DNA of 8,253 bases from an uncultured bacterium (GTDB lineage: Bacteria > Desulfobacterota > Desulfobulbia > Desulfobulbales > Desulfobulbaceae), in contig CAITZN010000285.1 of the NCBI GenBank assembly GCA_903896915.1, positions 1 through 8,253 on the forward strand, written 5' to 3'. Below, piece after piece: positions 1 to 7,141 of this stretch (position 1 is its first letter; each line of letters begins with the position of its first letter). Made by a program: the position numbers and the translations under genes. The notes below the pieces were generated by a model, which was given only the letters and a program-made list of their open reading frames with translations, ran no database searches and was not told where the DNA came from.

Positions 1-1508
1 GCAGCCTTTGAATGCGCGATGGCCTCCTTGGTCTGATCCATAACCCCGTCATCAGCGGCAACGACCAAGACAACAATATCGGTAACCTTGGCGCCCCGTG
101 ATCGCATTTCCGTGAAGGCGGCATGGCCAGGAGTATCGACAAAGGTCAGATCTCCGGAAGGTGCCTGGACATGGTAGGCGCCAATATGCTGAGTAATACC
201 ACCGGCCTCGCCAGCAGCCACATCGGTTTTACGGATAGCATCAAGGATGGAGGTCTTGCCATGATCGACATGCCCCATAACAGTGACTACTGGAGGACGA
301 AGCATTGCCTCGCCGCCCATCTCGACCTCCTGCTCCTGCAAGGCCTCAACTTCCAGCTCATTGGTCATAGCCTGTTCGACTTCATAGCCAAAATCAGCCG
401 ACACCAGGGCCGCCGTATCGACATCCAGAGCCTGATTCAGGGTGGCCAGCACGCCCATACGCATAAGAACAGAGATCACCTCGCTGGCCTTGACCCCCAT
501 CCGCTTGGCCAACTCGCCGACACTGATAGTCGAAACCACTTTGATCCGTTTTTTGATAGCCTTGGTTTCTGCCACAGGGGGCTGCGCTGCCAATTCTCTT
601 CGGGAGTCCTTCTTTTTCCTGCCTTTACGGGGACGTATAAATTCCCCGTCTCCGTCCGGAGAAAAATCAAGCCGGCCTCTCCCTTTTTTCCCAGCCTTTG
701 CAGATTTCTTGCTCGCATCCTCTTCATCGGCCTGGATGGTGACAACCCTTTTTACCTTTTTCTTGCTATCGATCCGGCCGCTCTCATCCTTCACAACCGG
801 TGCGGCAACTGGAGGCGCAGTTCCTGCGCTTGGCCTTGCCGAACGGACAGGTCGTTGTTGTTTGACAACAGGCTTAACCCTTTTTTCGGTAATAGGAATG
901 ACGACCCGGCCAACAACCCTGGCCAACTGTTTAGGTTTTCTGGATTCATCCCCGGGAACATCTTCAACCACTGGAGGTGGCCGAAGCTCACCACCATCTA
1001 TCACAGCTTCGTCTCGCTCAGCTTCACTGCTCACTTCGGATGGCGTTTCGCCCGAGACTTCCCCATGGACTGGCCCCACAACCTCTAGCGATTGCTCATG
1101 AGCATCATCAGGGTCTTCAATTATTTCAACTGGTATCTGAACTTCAGCAGCCTGGGCTTGCTCCTGGATACTGGCCTCAAATGCCAAGGTTTCAGCCTCA
1201 AAGACCAGCGCCTCGGCTTCCTCGATCTTTTTGGCGGTTTCTTCTTTTTCAGCCCTAGAGCGTCGACGAATAACCGTTGTGGTTTTGGCGGCAACGCTCT
1301 CAGTACGAGTCTTGAGTTCAATGCGCCCTTCCACTGTCCCGGTAACAGCTTCACCTTTTATTTTCTTTCGAATATCCGCTGCCATTTCGTCGTCTACACT
1401 TGAACTAAGATTTGCAATGGGATACCCCATTGCTATAAGCTTGTCTGCCAAATCCTTACTTTTCAGCCCTACTTCCTTTGCCAGTTCATACACACGAACT
1501 TTGCTCAT
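1..1508 (-). CDS. infB: Translation initiation factor IF-2, N-terminal 502 residues (3' end off the window)
   Basis: IF-2 is the GTPase that brings initiator fMet-tRNA to the 30S subunit and promotes 50S joining. I translated the minus strand from ATG 1508 to the left edge and found no stop. A first IF2_N helical domain lies at about residues 3-52 ([20 protein letters not shown]). A long linker, acidic at first and then Lys/Arg-rich, runs to about residue 320. A second IF2_N-like domain ([19 protein letters not shown]) follows at about 320-372. The G domain then begins: G1 GHVDHGKT at 412-419, G2 GGITQHIG at 436-443 and G3 DTPGH at 458-462. The window ends after EAIAHSKA, before the G4 NKxD motif, so the rest of the G domain and the tRNA-binding domains are missing. 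The start is well supported by AAGGAAGGGAG at 1515-1525, six bases before the ATG. It is the last gene visible in the tRNA-rimP-nusA-ylxR-infB operon, 40 bases after ylxR. Confidence 0.97.
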   Translation of the reverse strand, partial: MSKVRVYELAKEVGLKSKDLADKLIAMGYPIANLSSSVDDEMAADIRKKIKGEAVTGTVEGRIELKTRTESVAAKTTTVIRRRSRAEKEETAKKIEEAEALVFEAETLAFEASIQEQAQAAEVQIPVEIIEDPDDAHEQSLEVVGPVHGEVSGETPSEVSSEAERDEAVIDGGELRPPPVVEDVPGDESRKPKQLARVVGRVVIPITEKRVKPVVKQQRPVRSARPSAGTAPPVAAPVVKDESGRIDSKKKVKRVVTIQADEEDASKKSAKAGKKGRGRLDFSPDGDGEFIRPRKGRKKKDSRRELAAQPPVAETKAIKKRIKVVSTISVGELAKRMGVKASEVISVLMRMGVLATLNQALDVDTAALVSADFGYEVEQAMTNELEVEALQEQEVEMGGEAMLRPPVVTVMGHVDHGKTSILDAIRKTDVAAGEAGGITQHIGAYHVQAPSGDLTFVDTPGHAAFTEMRSRGAKVTDIVVLVVAADDGVMDQTKEAIAHSKA

Positions 1509-1548
1509 CTAAGACTCCCTTCCTTTGAAACTCGCCAAGCATGGAGGT

Positions 1549-1755
1549 TCAATCCGCTTTCAGGACTTTTTTGTTTCTTGACAACCGTTCACGACAGACA
1601 TTCTCGTTGCAACAATAAATGCCCTTGCCACGCACACTTTTTAGCTGCCCAGCAACCAACCTGCCTCCGATTACAACAAACCGCAGCAGGCCGAATTGTG
1701 GCCCCTTCCGGCCGCAACTCCGACAGGTACGCTCTGGGATGTGCCCCCTGTTCAT
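1549..1755 (-). CDS. ylxR: YlxR/RnpM family RNA-binding protein (DUF448)
   Basis: This is a small 68-residue basic protein of the YlxR family, found between nusA and infB in many bacteria. The family fold binds RNA; in Bacillus subtilis the homologue (RnpM) has been linked to RNase P modulation, and whether that applies here is unknown. The signature is visible: RTCRSCGRK at residues 9-17, then the conserved GKGIYCC at 43-49, a variant of the usual GRGAYxC, and a further Cys at 54. The four cysteines C11, C14, C49 and C54 have the spacing of a zinc-type or structural cluster. The C-terminus is Lys/Arg-rich. The ATG at 1755 shares one base with the nusA stop (TGATG), which suggests translational coupling. 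An in-frame TTG one codon upstream (1758) is less likely to be the start. An AGGA lies just upstream, inside the nusA tail. Confidence 0.9.
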   Translation of the reverse strand: MNRGHIPERTCRSCGRKGPQFGLLRFVVIGGRLVAGQLKSVRGKGIYCCNENVCRERLSRNKKVLKAD

Positions 1756-3164
1756 CAATCCTGTTTGCCGCCAGCATTCTCTTCAATGGAACCTATAGCA
1801 CCTGAAGCATTGTCGTCCACGGCTTCCGGAGTATTATCATAATCGTCCACAACCGAAGACTTCGATTCGTTCTGCAACGAGCCAACAGGATGCTCTGCCA
1901 CGGCACTTGGTGCTTTTATCTTGGCTGCCACCTGTTGCATCACCTGCGCCTTTTCTTGATCAAACCTCGCCAAGGTCATCAATTGCTCGACGTCCATTGC
2001 AGCAAGTAAAGCCGGCGTGGTGACACCTACAGCAAACAACCGATCAGCCAAACTTTCGTCCACACCTTCAACAGCGGTCAGGCCCAGATATTCCTTGTTT
2101 TCAAGATTATTGTAGCGCTGTTCGCTTTTAACATCGATCTTCCATCCCAGGAGCCGGGACGCGAGTCGGACATTCTGGCCCTGCCGGCCAATAGCCAGTG
2201 ACAACTGGTCATCGGGAACGATCACCAGCAAGGCTTTCCTGTCATCATCAACGATCACCATGGAAACTTCCGCCGGAGCTAAAGCATTGTACGCATATTT
2301 GGCAGGATCTGGACTCCAGGGAACGATATCAATCCGCTCTCCTTGCAATTCCTGAACAACATTCTGCACCCTGGAACCCTTCAGGCCGACACAAGCCCCC
2401 ACCGGATCGACATCCGACTCAATAGAGGACACCGCAATTTTGGCCCTAAACCCTGGTTCTCTGCTCGCGCCCATAATCTTGACGATCCCCTCCGCAATTT
2501 CGGGGACTTCCATCTCAAACAGCTTAATCAGAAAGTCGTTGCAGGTCCGGCTCAAAATCAATTGCGAATCGCGAAATTTTGAGTCACGGGAATCACGTCG
2601 GACCTCCTGTAAATAGGCACGAATCCGGTCCCCTTGCTTGTAAGACCGTTTTGGAATCTGCTCGTCTCTAGGAAGAATAGCGTCAGTCCGTCCAAGATTA
2701 ATCACCATGTCGCCCCGCTCAAAACGCTGGACAATACCGTTGACAATGGTGCCCTCGCGGTCGCGGTACATTTCATAAATAACATCGCGCTCGGCTTCAC
2801 GCATGCGGTGGATGATAACTTGCTTGGCCGACTGAGCGGCGATACGACCGAGATCGGCGATATTGTCGAATTTCTCCCCCAAGTCGTCGTCAAGCTCGGC
2901 CTCAGGATCAAGGCGCCGTGCGTCTTCAAGTGAGATTTCCGTCTCTTCGTCAAAGACCTCATCCACCACTGTTCGGTATTGAAAGACCTCGACCTCTCCC
3001 TGTTCTTCGTTGAACTGGACCTCGATTTCCCTGCGGCTACCATATTTTTTCCGCACAGCAGAACGAACGGCTTCTTCAATCGCATCGATCAATAAAGCAC
3101 GATCAATCCCTTTATCTCTGCAGATCTGATCGAGAATTCGTTTCAGATTTTCTATTCCAACCAT
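1755..3164 (-). CDS. nusA: Transcription termination/antitermination factor NusA
   Basis: NusA binds RNA polymerase near the RNA exit channel and modulates pausing, intrinsic termination and antitermination. The 469-residue protein has the usual order of domains. The RNAP-binding N-terminal domain spans about residues 1-132. The S1 domain follows at about 136-205 (GTIVNGIVQRFERGDMVINLG). KH1 lies at about 228-285 with GLKG at 260-263, and KH2 at about 300-347 with GRQG at 326-329. One helix-hairpin-helix segment (about 358-415, YLGLTAVEGVDESLADRLF) precedes an acidic, low-complexity tail. E. coli NusA (495 residues) carries two C-terminal acidic repeats; only one helical repeat is recognisable here, as in many non-enteric NusA proteins. 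The ATG has a GGAG seven bases upstream. The 85-base gap to rimP contains no convincing promoter or terminator, so cotranscription with rimP is likely. Confidence 0.97.
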   Translation of the reverse strand: MVGIENLKRILDQICRDKGIDRALLIDAIEEAVRSAVRKKYGSRREIEVQFNEEQGEVEVFQYRTVVDEVFDEETEISLEDARRLDPEAELDDDLGEKFDNIADLGRIAAQSAKQVIIHRMREAERDVIYEMYRDREGTIVNGIVQRFERGDMVINLGRTDAILPRDEQIPKRSYKQGDRIRAYLQEVRRDSRDSKFRDSQLILSRTCNDFLIKLFEMEVPEIAEGIVKIMGASREPGFRAKIAVSSIESDVDPVGACVGLKGSRVQNVVQELQGERIDIVPWSPDPAKYAYNALAPAEVSMVIVDDDRKALLVIVPDDQLSLAIGRQGQNVRLASRLLGWKIDVKSEQRYNNLENKEYLGLTAVEGVDESLADRLFAVGVTTPALLAAMDVEQLMTLARFDQEKAQVMQQVAAKIKAPSAVAEHPVGSLQNESKSSVVDDYDNTPEAVDDNASGAIGSIEENAGGKQD

Positions 3165-3249
3165 TGTTGTGCTCCAAGCTCAGGCAATCGTTTCCGTTGT
3201 TTTCACGGCCCTGACGCACCGCCTATTCGATACCAGCCGATATCGGGTG

Positions 3250-3768
3250 CTACAGCGTCAAGCGTGCCTTCGATATATTTCCCATGTCTATAAAGACCTT
3301 TTCTTTTTCCAGCATCAACACGACAGTATCATCTTCCAAGCCACACAGCGTGCCAACCAGCACCCGCTGACCACCCACGGGCTGTCGCAATTTGATTCGA
3401 ATCTGTCTATCAATAAAACGGACAAAATCTTCCTTTTTCTTGAGCGGCCGTTCAAGCCCAGGCGAGGAAACTTCAAGATGATAGGCGTGCGCAACTAGAT
3501 CTTCCACCTCAAGATAAGCGCTTATTTCCCGGCTTACCTTCGCGCAGTCGTCAACACCTATGCCGCCTTCTTTATCGATAAAAAATCGGAGCACCCAGCC
3601 GTGGCCTTCCCGTCGATATTCGACATCCACAAGCTCCATCCCTAAATCCGCCACTAATGGTTCGGCAAACCCCTGGATGGTTGCAATTAATTGATCAACA
3701 GCTGTGTCCAATGCTCTTTTATCCGTTCCAGTTAATATTTTAGAGAAAAAGGAACCCTCTTTCCCCAT
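3250..3768 (-). CDS. rimP: Ribosome maturation factor RimP
   Basis: RimP assists maturation of the 30S subunit and acts on free pre-30S particles in the cytoplasm. The 172-residue product matches the family: an N-terminal alpha/beta domain with GMELVDVEYRREGHGWVLRF at about residues 43-62, FIDKEGGIGVDDCAKVSREI at about 63-82, the hallmark LEVSSPGLERPL at 98-109, and a C-terminal SH3-like domain from about 113. I chose ATG 3768. The frame stays open upstream to GTG 3834, but that extension would be translated through the terminator hairpin at 3801..3822, and its peptide (YVKVGSARFFYCLFLEV) does not look like RimP. A weak point is that no close Shine-Dalgarno precedes ATG 3768; the nearest, GGAAG, is about 14 bases away. 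The first 20 or so residues form a non-conserved extension. No promoter is evident between the tRNA and rimP, so expression probably depends on read-through from the tRNA promoter. Confidence 0.94.
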   Translation of the reverse strand: MGKEGSFFSKILTGTDKRALDTAVDQLIATIQGFAEPLVADLGMELVDVEYRREGHGWVLRFFIDKEGGIGVDDCAKVSREISAYLEVEDLVAHAYHLEVSSPGLERPLKKKEDFVRFIDRQIRIKLRQPVGGQRVLVGTLCGLEDDTVVLMLEKEKVFIDMGNISKARLTL

Positions 3769-3800
3769 GCTGGGGGGTGCGACTTCCAAGAAAAGACAAT

Positions 3801-3822
3801 AAAAAAAGCGGGCAGAGCCCAC
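3801..3822 (-). terminator. Intrinsic terminator between tRNA-Gly and rimP
   Basis: On the minus strand GTGGGC-TCT-GCCCGC forms a 6-bp stem (one G-T wobble) with a 3-base loop at 3808-3822, followed directly by seven T residues at 3801-3807. It lies about 84 bases after the tRNA 3' end and about 33 bases before the rimP ATG. The short stem suggests partial rather than complete termination, which would let some transcripts continue into rimP-nusA-ylxR-infB. Confidence 0.75.
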
Positions 3823-3905
3823 TTTCACGTACACCTACAGATCCAGCACAAACCACGACGGGGGGAGGCGCGACCGATCACCAGCATCCCATGCCATCTT
3901 CGACA

Positions 3906-3981
3906 TGGAGCGGGCAACGGGGTTCGAACCCGCGACCCCAAGCTTGGGAAGCTTGTGCTCTGCCAACTGAGCTACACCCGC
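3906..3981 (-). tRNA. tRNA-Gly, anticodon CCC, with encoded CCA
   Basis: The minus strand folds into a complete 76-nt cloverleaf. The acceptor stem is GCGGGTG with TGCCCGC, including G-U pairs near its base. The D arm is GCTC...GAGC. The anticodon arm is CAAGC-TTCCCAA-GCTTG, giving anticodon CCC, which reads the glycine codon GGG. The variable loop is GGGTC, and the T arm is GCGGG-TTCGAAC-CCCGT. The discriminator is T73 and the CCA end is encoded (3906-3908). The acceptor start, anticodon loop and discriminator closely resemble E. coli tRNA-Gly(CCC). It sits first in the rimP-nusA-infB transcription unit, directly downstream of a sigma70-type promoter. Confidence 0.97.
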
Positions 3982-4005
3982 TCGCGATCCTTACAAGGGA
4001 ATAGT

Positions 4006-4034
4006 AATGTATAGCACTAGCCGCCAATTGTCAA
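4006..4034 (-). promoter_or_regulatory. Sigma70-type promoter for tRNA-Gly (and probably the rimP operon)
   Basis: Reading the minus strand, a perfect -35 TTGACA lies at 4034-4029 and a -10 TACATT (4/6 match to TATAAT) at 4011-4006, with a 17-base spacer. Transcription would start near 3999, leaving a leader of about 18 bases before the tRNA 5' end at 3981. Position, spacing and the consensus -35 make this the obvious promoter for the tRNA. It is also the only one I can see upstream of rimP, nusA and infB. Confidence 0.75.
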
Positions 4035-4151
4035 GCAACAACAAAATGATGCTAAACAATTTTATTCCTGCGCTTCCTCCAAAATCGTCCCTGGAAAATA
4101 ATAAAACTCAAGAATGCTCAACTACTGCAAGGAACAGCCGCAAGAAACTAG

Positions 4152-4172
4152 TGCACGGCCACGTCCGGTGCA
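4152..4172. repeat. Imperfect inverted repeat, possible operator
   Basis: The arms TGCACGG (4152-4158) and CCGGTGCA (4165-4172) pair over seven bases with one bulged G (4167) around a 6-base centre. It lies between the two divergent promoters, about 120 bases upstream of the minus-strand -35 and about 130 bases upstream of the plus-strand -35. It could be a regulator site or a chance dyad; no T-tract follows, so it is not a terminator. Confidence 0.3.
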
Positions 4173-4303
4173 ACAAACAATGATCCCCTAACGTGTGCCA
4201 AACCCACCGCCATTCTTGAATACTTACAAGGTTCCACCCTTGTTTCATGTGCCGCCATCACTTTTTGTCGGCCGCATCTCTTCCCCCGTAGGAAGACGTG
4301 CTC

Positions 4304-4331
4304 TTTACAGATGGGGCATGTTGTGTATAAT
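4304..4331 (+). promoter_or_regulatory. Sigma70-type promoter abutting the start of the fusion gene
   Basis: TTTACA (4304-4309, 5/6 match to TTGACA) and a perfect TATAAT (4326-4331) are separated by 16 bases. Initiation would be expected at 4338 or 4339, and the best ATG of the downstream gene begins at 4339. There is therefore room for essentially no 5' untranslated region, and no Shine-Dalgarno precedes the ATG in the DNA either. Confidence 0.65.
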
Positions 4332-4338
4332 CTCCGCC

Positions 4339-7026
4339 ATGGACATTATCACCACCCATATCGGCGCTGACTTCGACAGCCTGGCGGCCATGGTTGCCGC
4401 AAAAAAACTGTACCCTGATGCCCACCTGGTTTTTTCTGGTTCACAGGAAAAAAGCGTTCGCGATTATTTAGCGCAAGAGTTCCGCAATATCTACGAGTTC
4501 AAAAAAATAAAGCATATCGATCTCTCCCGAGTACACCGCCTGATCATCGTCGACACCAGACAGGCGGAACGGATCGGTAAATTAGCGGAATGCCTGAAAA
4601 ACCCCAATATTATCGTCCATCTCTACGATCATCACCCGAACGTGCCCGGCGACCTGCGCGGAGACATGGAAGTGATTCAGCCCTTAGGCTCCACCACTAC
4701 CCTTTTCGCCAACATCTTTCAGCAACAGGGAATCGTCCCCACCCCTGACGAAACCACCCTGATGGCGCTCGGCATCTACGAGGACACCGGCAGTTTCCTC
4801 CACTCCTCCACCTGCCCCGAAGATCTGGCCGCAGCCTCATGGCTCCTTGCCCACGGGGCCAACCTTGATGTCGTCACCCAGTTTGTCTCCAGGGAGCTTT
4901 CCTCCGAACAGATCAGCCTCATCGGGCAACTGCAACAGGAAGCCCACGCCTATGTGATCCGAGGGGTCACAGTCGTCGTGAGTAAACTGACCCTGGCGGA
5001 ATATATCGATGATTTCGCAGTCATCGTCCAGCGCCTGATGGTGATGGAAAACATCGACGTCCTTTTCGCCCTGCTGAGCATGGGGGAACGAACCTATCTC
5101 ATCGCCCGCAGCCGCATCCCGGAAATCAATGTCGGCATTATTGCCAGAGAATTCGGCGGCGGCGGCCATGCCTCCGCGGCCTCGGCCACCATTCGCGATA
5201 TGACCATCGCCGGGGCTGAAGAAAAACTGGTCGGCCTTCTGCACCAGCATATCCGCCCAAAAGCTATTGCCGGAGAACTCATGAGTTCCCCGGTCATCAC
5301 CGTCACCCGGGACGTAAACATCGAGCAGGCCAACCAACTGATGACTCGGTATAACGTCACCGTCCTACCGGTAGTCAAGTCCAACAGCGGCCAGGATACC
5401 GGCGGACACCCCTTTGGTCTACTCGGGGTAATCTCCAGAATGGTGGTGGAAAAGGCCATTTTTCACAAATTAGGCGACCTGCCTGTGGTCGATTATATGA
5501 CTACGGAGATCGCAACCCTTCCGGAAAGCGGCACACTTTCCGATATCCAGAAACTGATCATCGAGCATCGCCAACGGATGATCCCGGTGGTCGATGGTGA
5601 AAGCATCATCGGTGTGATTACCCGCACCGACCTACTCAGCTTGCTGGTGAATGACCCGGCCAACCTGTCTCTGGAAATGCTCCGGGGGGATGAGCGGCCA
5701 TCGGTGGAACGGACACGCAACCTCAGCAGCGTTATGGCACAAGTGCTCTCTCGCAACAACATCATCCTGCTGCGAGAGATAGGTGAAACTGCGGCCAGCC
5801 TGCACTGTAACGCTTATGTAGCTGGCGGTTTTGTCCGCGACCTCCTCCTCCATAGCAAAAACACCGATATCGATATCGTCATTGAAGGTGACGGTATCCG
5901 CTTTGCCAAAGCCCTGGCCGAACAACGACAAGGCATTGTCCATCCTCACGAGAAATTCGGCACAGCCACAGTCATTTTTCCGGATCAAACCAGAATCGAT
6001 GTCGCCACGGCCAGGCTCGAGTATTACGAACATCCTGCCGCCATGCCCACCGTGGAACTCAGCTCGATCAAACTTGATCTCTACCGCCGAGATTTCACCA
6101 TCAACGCCATGGCCATCCACCTTAACCCTGATCGGTTCGGCACGCTGGTCGATTACTTCAACTGCCAAAACGACCTCAAGGAACGCAGGATTCAGGTCCT
6201 CCATAATTTAAGCTTTGTCGAAGATCCCACCCGAATTTTCCGGGCAATCCGTTTCGAGGGGCGGCTCGATTTCACGATCACCCGCCACACCGAAAAATTG
6301 ATCAAAAACACGGTGCAGATGAACCTGTTCGATCGTTTTTCAGAATCCCGTCTTTTTCACGAACTAAAAATCATCCTTTCAGAAGACGACCCTGTGCCGG
6401 CACTGCAACGCATGGGCGCCTTCAATCTCTTTCCTTTCCTCTGGCCGGATCTCCGTCCCAACCTGAAAATCGACCGCCGCTTTCTCCATTTCCTCACCCA
6501 GGCCGGCCGGGCGATCACTTGGTTCAACCTCCTGTACCTCCCCGACAAGGTCGAGACCTGGATGGTGTACCTCTTGGCGATCATGAGCCGATCGCGGACC
6601 AAAGAACTGATTAGCTTCTGTCACCGGTTTGACATACCACCCAAACAACGACGGAAATTGATTCAACAAAAAACAGATGCGGAAAAGATTGCGCTTGAGA
6701 TGCAAAAACGCACCTTTCTCAAGCCCAGTGAAATCTACTGGCTCCTCGGCGAACTGGATACCGAAGGGTTGCTCTACCTGATGACCATTGCCCGCAAACG
6801 TTATATTCAGCAAGCCGTCTCTCTCTATGTTACCACCCTGCGCAAGGTGAACTCCATGGTAGGCGGCGACGAATTGAAGGCCATGGGATACCTCCCCGGC
6901 CCGCAGTTCCGAGCCATCCGTAACCACCTGATCGAAATGCAACTGGACGGTGAGATCACCACCCACGAACAGGCGCTGGCCTTTATCCGAACCACCTATC
7001 CGATCACCCCGCAATCACAAACCTGA
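4339..7026 (+). CDS. DHH/DHHA1 phosphoesterase - CBS pair - tRNA nucleotidyltransferase/poly(A) polymerase fusion
   Basis: This 895-residue protein joins three modules. Residues 1-305 are a DHH-family phosphoesterase (related to NrnA nanoRNase and c-di-AMP/pAp phosphatases) with the metal-site motifs HIGADFDSLAA (7-17), VDTR (71-74), YDHH (96-99) and GIYEDTGSF (145-153), plus the DHHA1 substrate motif GGGGHASA (273-280). Two CBS domains follow at about 312-372 and 384-438; such pairs usually bind adenine nucleotides. From about 476 comes a class II CCA-adding/poly(A) polymerase head: GGFVRD (496-501) with DID (510-512), RRDFTINAMA (583-592), EDPTR (628-632) and RAIRFEGRLDF (635-645). The C-terminal tail has GGDELKAMGYLPGPQF (842-857), typical of tRNA nucleotidyltransferases. 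The likely role is tRNA 3'-end A or CCA addition or repair, or RNA tailing, combined with small-RNA or nucleotide hydrolysis. Exact specificity cannot be read from sequence. ATG 4339 is the last start that keeps DHH motif I; ATG 4318 and 4195 are in frame but lack support. This architecture is known from Geobacter-like bacteria. Confidence 0.93.
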   Translation: MDIITTHIGADFDSLAAMVAAKKLYPDAHLVFSGSQEKSVRDYLAQEFRNIYEFKKIKHIDLSRVHRLIIVDTRQAERIGKLAECLKNPNIIVHLYDHHPNVPGDLRGDMEVIQPLGSTTTLFANIFQQQGIVPTPDETTLMALGIYEDTGSFLHSSTCPEDLAAASWLLAHGANLDVVTQFVSRELSSEQISLIGQLQQEAHAYVIRGVTVVVSKLTLAEYIDDFAVIVQRLMVMENIDVLFALLSMGERTYLIARSRIPEINVGIIAREFGGGGHASAASATIRDMTIAGAEEKLVGLLHQHIRPKAIAGELMSSPVITVTRDVNIEQANQLMTRYNVTVLPVVKSNSGQDTGGHPFGLLGVISRMVVEKAIFHKLGDLPVVDYMTTEIATLPESGTLSDIQKLIIEHRQRMIPVVDGESIIGVITRTDLLSLLVNDPANLSLEMLRGDERPSVERTRNLSSVMAQVLSRNNIILLREIGETAASLHCNAYVAGGFVRDLLLHSKNTDIDIVIEGDGIRFAKALAEQRQGIVHPHEKFGTATVIFPDQTRIDVATARLEYYEHPAAMPTVELSSIKLDLYRRDFTINAMAIHLNPDRFGTLVDYFNCQNDLKERRIQVLHNLSFVEDPTRIFRAIRFEGRLDFTITRHTEKLIKNTVQMNLFDRFSESRLFHELKIILSEDDPVPALQRMGAFNLFPFLWPDLRPNLKIDRRFLHFLTQAGRAITWFNLLYLPDKVETWMVYLLAIMSRSRTKELISFCHRFDIPPKQRRKLIQQKTDAEKIALEMQKRTFLKPSEIYWLLGELDTEGLLYLMTIARKRYIQQAVSLYVTTLRKVNSMVGGDELKAMGYLPGPQFRAIRNHLIEMQLDGEITTHEQALAFIRTTYPITPQSQT

Positions 7027-7141
7027 CCGTGCGTATTTCTCCTCGCTTTTCGCCCGTTCTTTCTTATGGTTTGGGAGGCGGGCGGACCGGGTCTGCACCA
7101 CATCCAAGCACCGACAACCCCTCTGGAGAGAAAAATATTTC

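Larger units (their letters stand above)
3982..4338. other. Divergent intergenic region
   Basis: This 357-base stretch separates the minus-strand tRNA operon from the plus-strand fusion gene. It holds one promoter for each direction (4006..4034 and 4304..4331), an imperfect inverted repeat at 4152..4172 and a weaker dyad ACAAGG/CCTTGT at 4226-4231 and 4238-4243. A plus-strand reading frame is open from ATG 4195 into the fusion gene, but its peptide (MPNPPPFLNTYKVPPLF...) is low-complexity, has no ribosome binding site and adds nothing family-like. I regard it as noncoding. I see no RNA gene in 4040..4300. Confidence 0.7.

Noticed and set aside
123..1101. Long plus-strand reading frames opposite infB (123..1088 and 442..1101)
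   Set aside because: They are antisense to the infB frame, which is continuous and shows IF2 motifs throughout. Their peptides are rich in Leu, Ser, Pro and His with no domain pattern.
3237..3246. Palindrome CCGATATCGG in the rimP-nusA gap
   Set aside because: It is only 10 bases long with no loop, no T-tract and no nearby promoter, so it is likely chance.
3769..3834. Longer rimP starting at GTG 3834
   Set aside because: Its codons run through the hairpin and T-tract of the terminator at 3801..3822, and the added residues do not resemble RimP.
3777..4004. Plus-strand frame of 75 codons over the tRNA gene
   Set aside because: It overlaps the tRNA and terminator in antisense; its peptide is simply the translated tRNA complement.
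4226..4243. ACAAGG/CCTTGT dyad resembling a small terminator
   Set aside because: The stem is 6 bp and AT-containing, and only three T residues follow; no gene ends near it on the plus strand.
4195..4338. Upstream extension of the fusion protein from ATG 4195
   Set aside because: There is no ribosome binding site, the peptide is proline-rich and non-conserved in character, and a strong promoter (4304..4331) lies inside it.
5094..5459. Minus-strand reading frames inside the fusion gene (for example 4837..5337, 5094..5459, 5632..6204, 6379..7014)
   Set aside because: They are shadows of the strongly supported plus-strand frame, with no recognisable motifs or ribosome binding sites.
7060..7141. 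Possible small coding region between the fusion gene and the protease, from ATG near 7063
   Set aside because: The frame has no ribosome binding site, is compositionally unremarkable and runs on into the protease gene out of frame.
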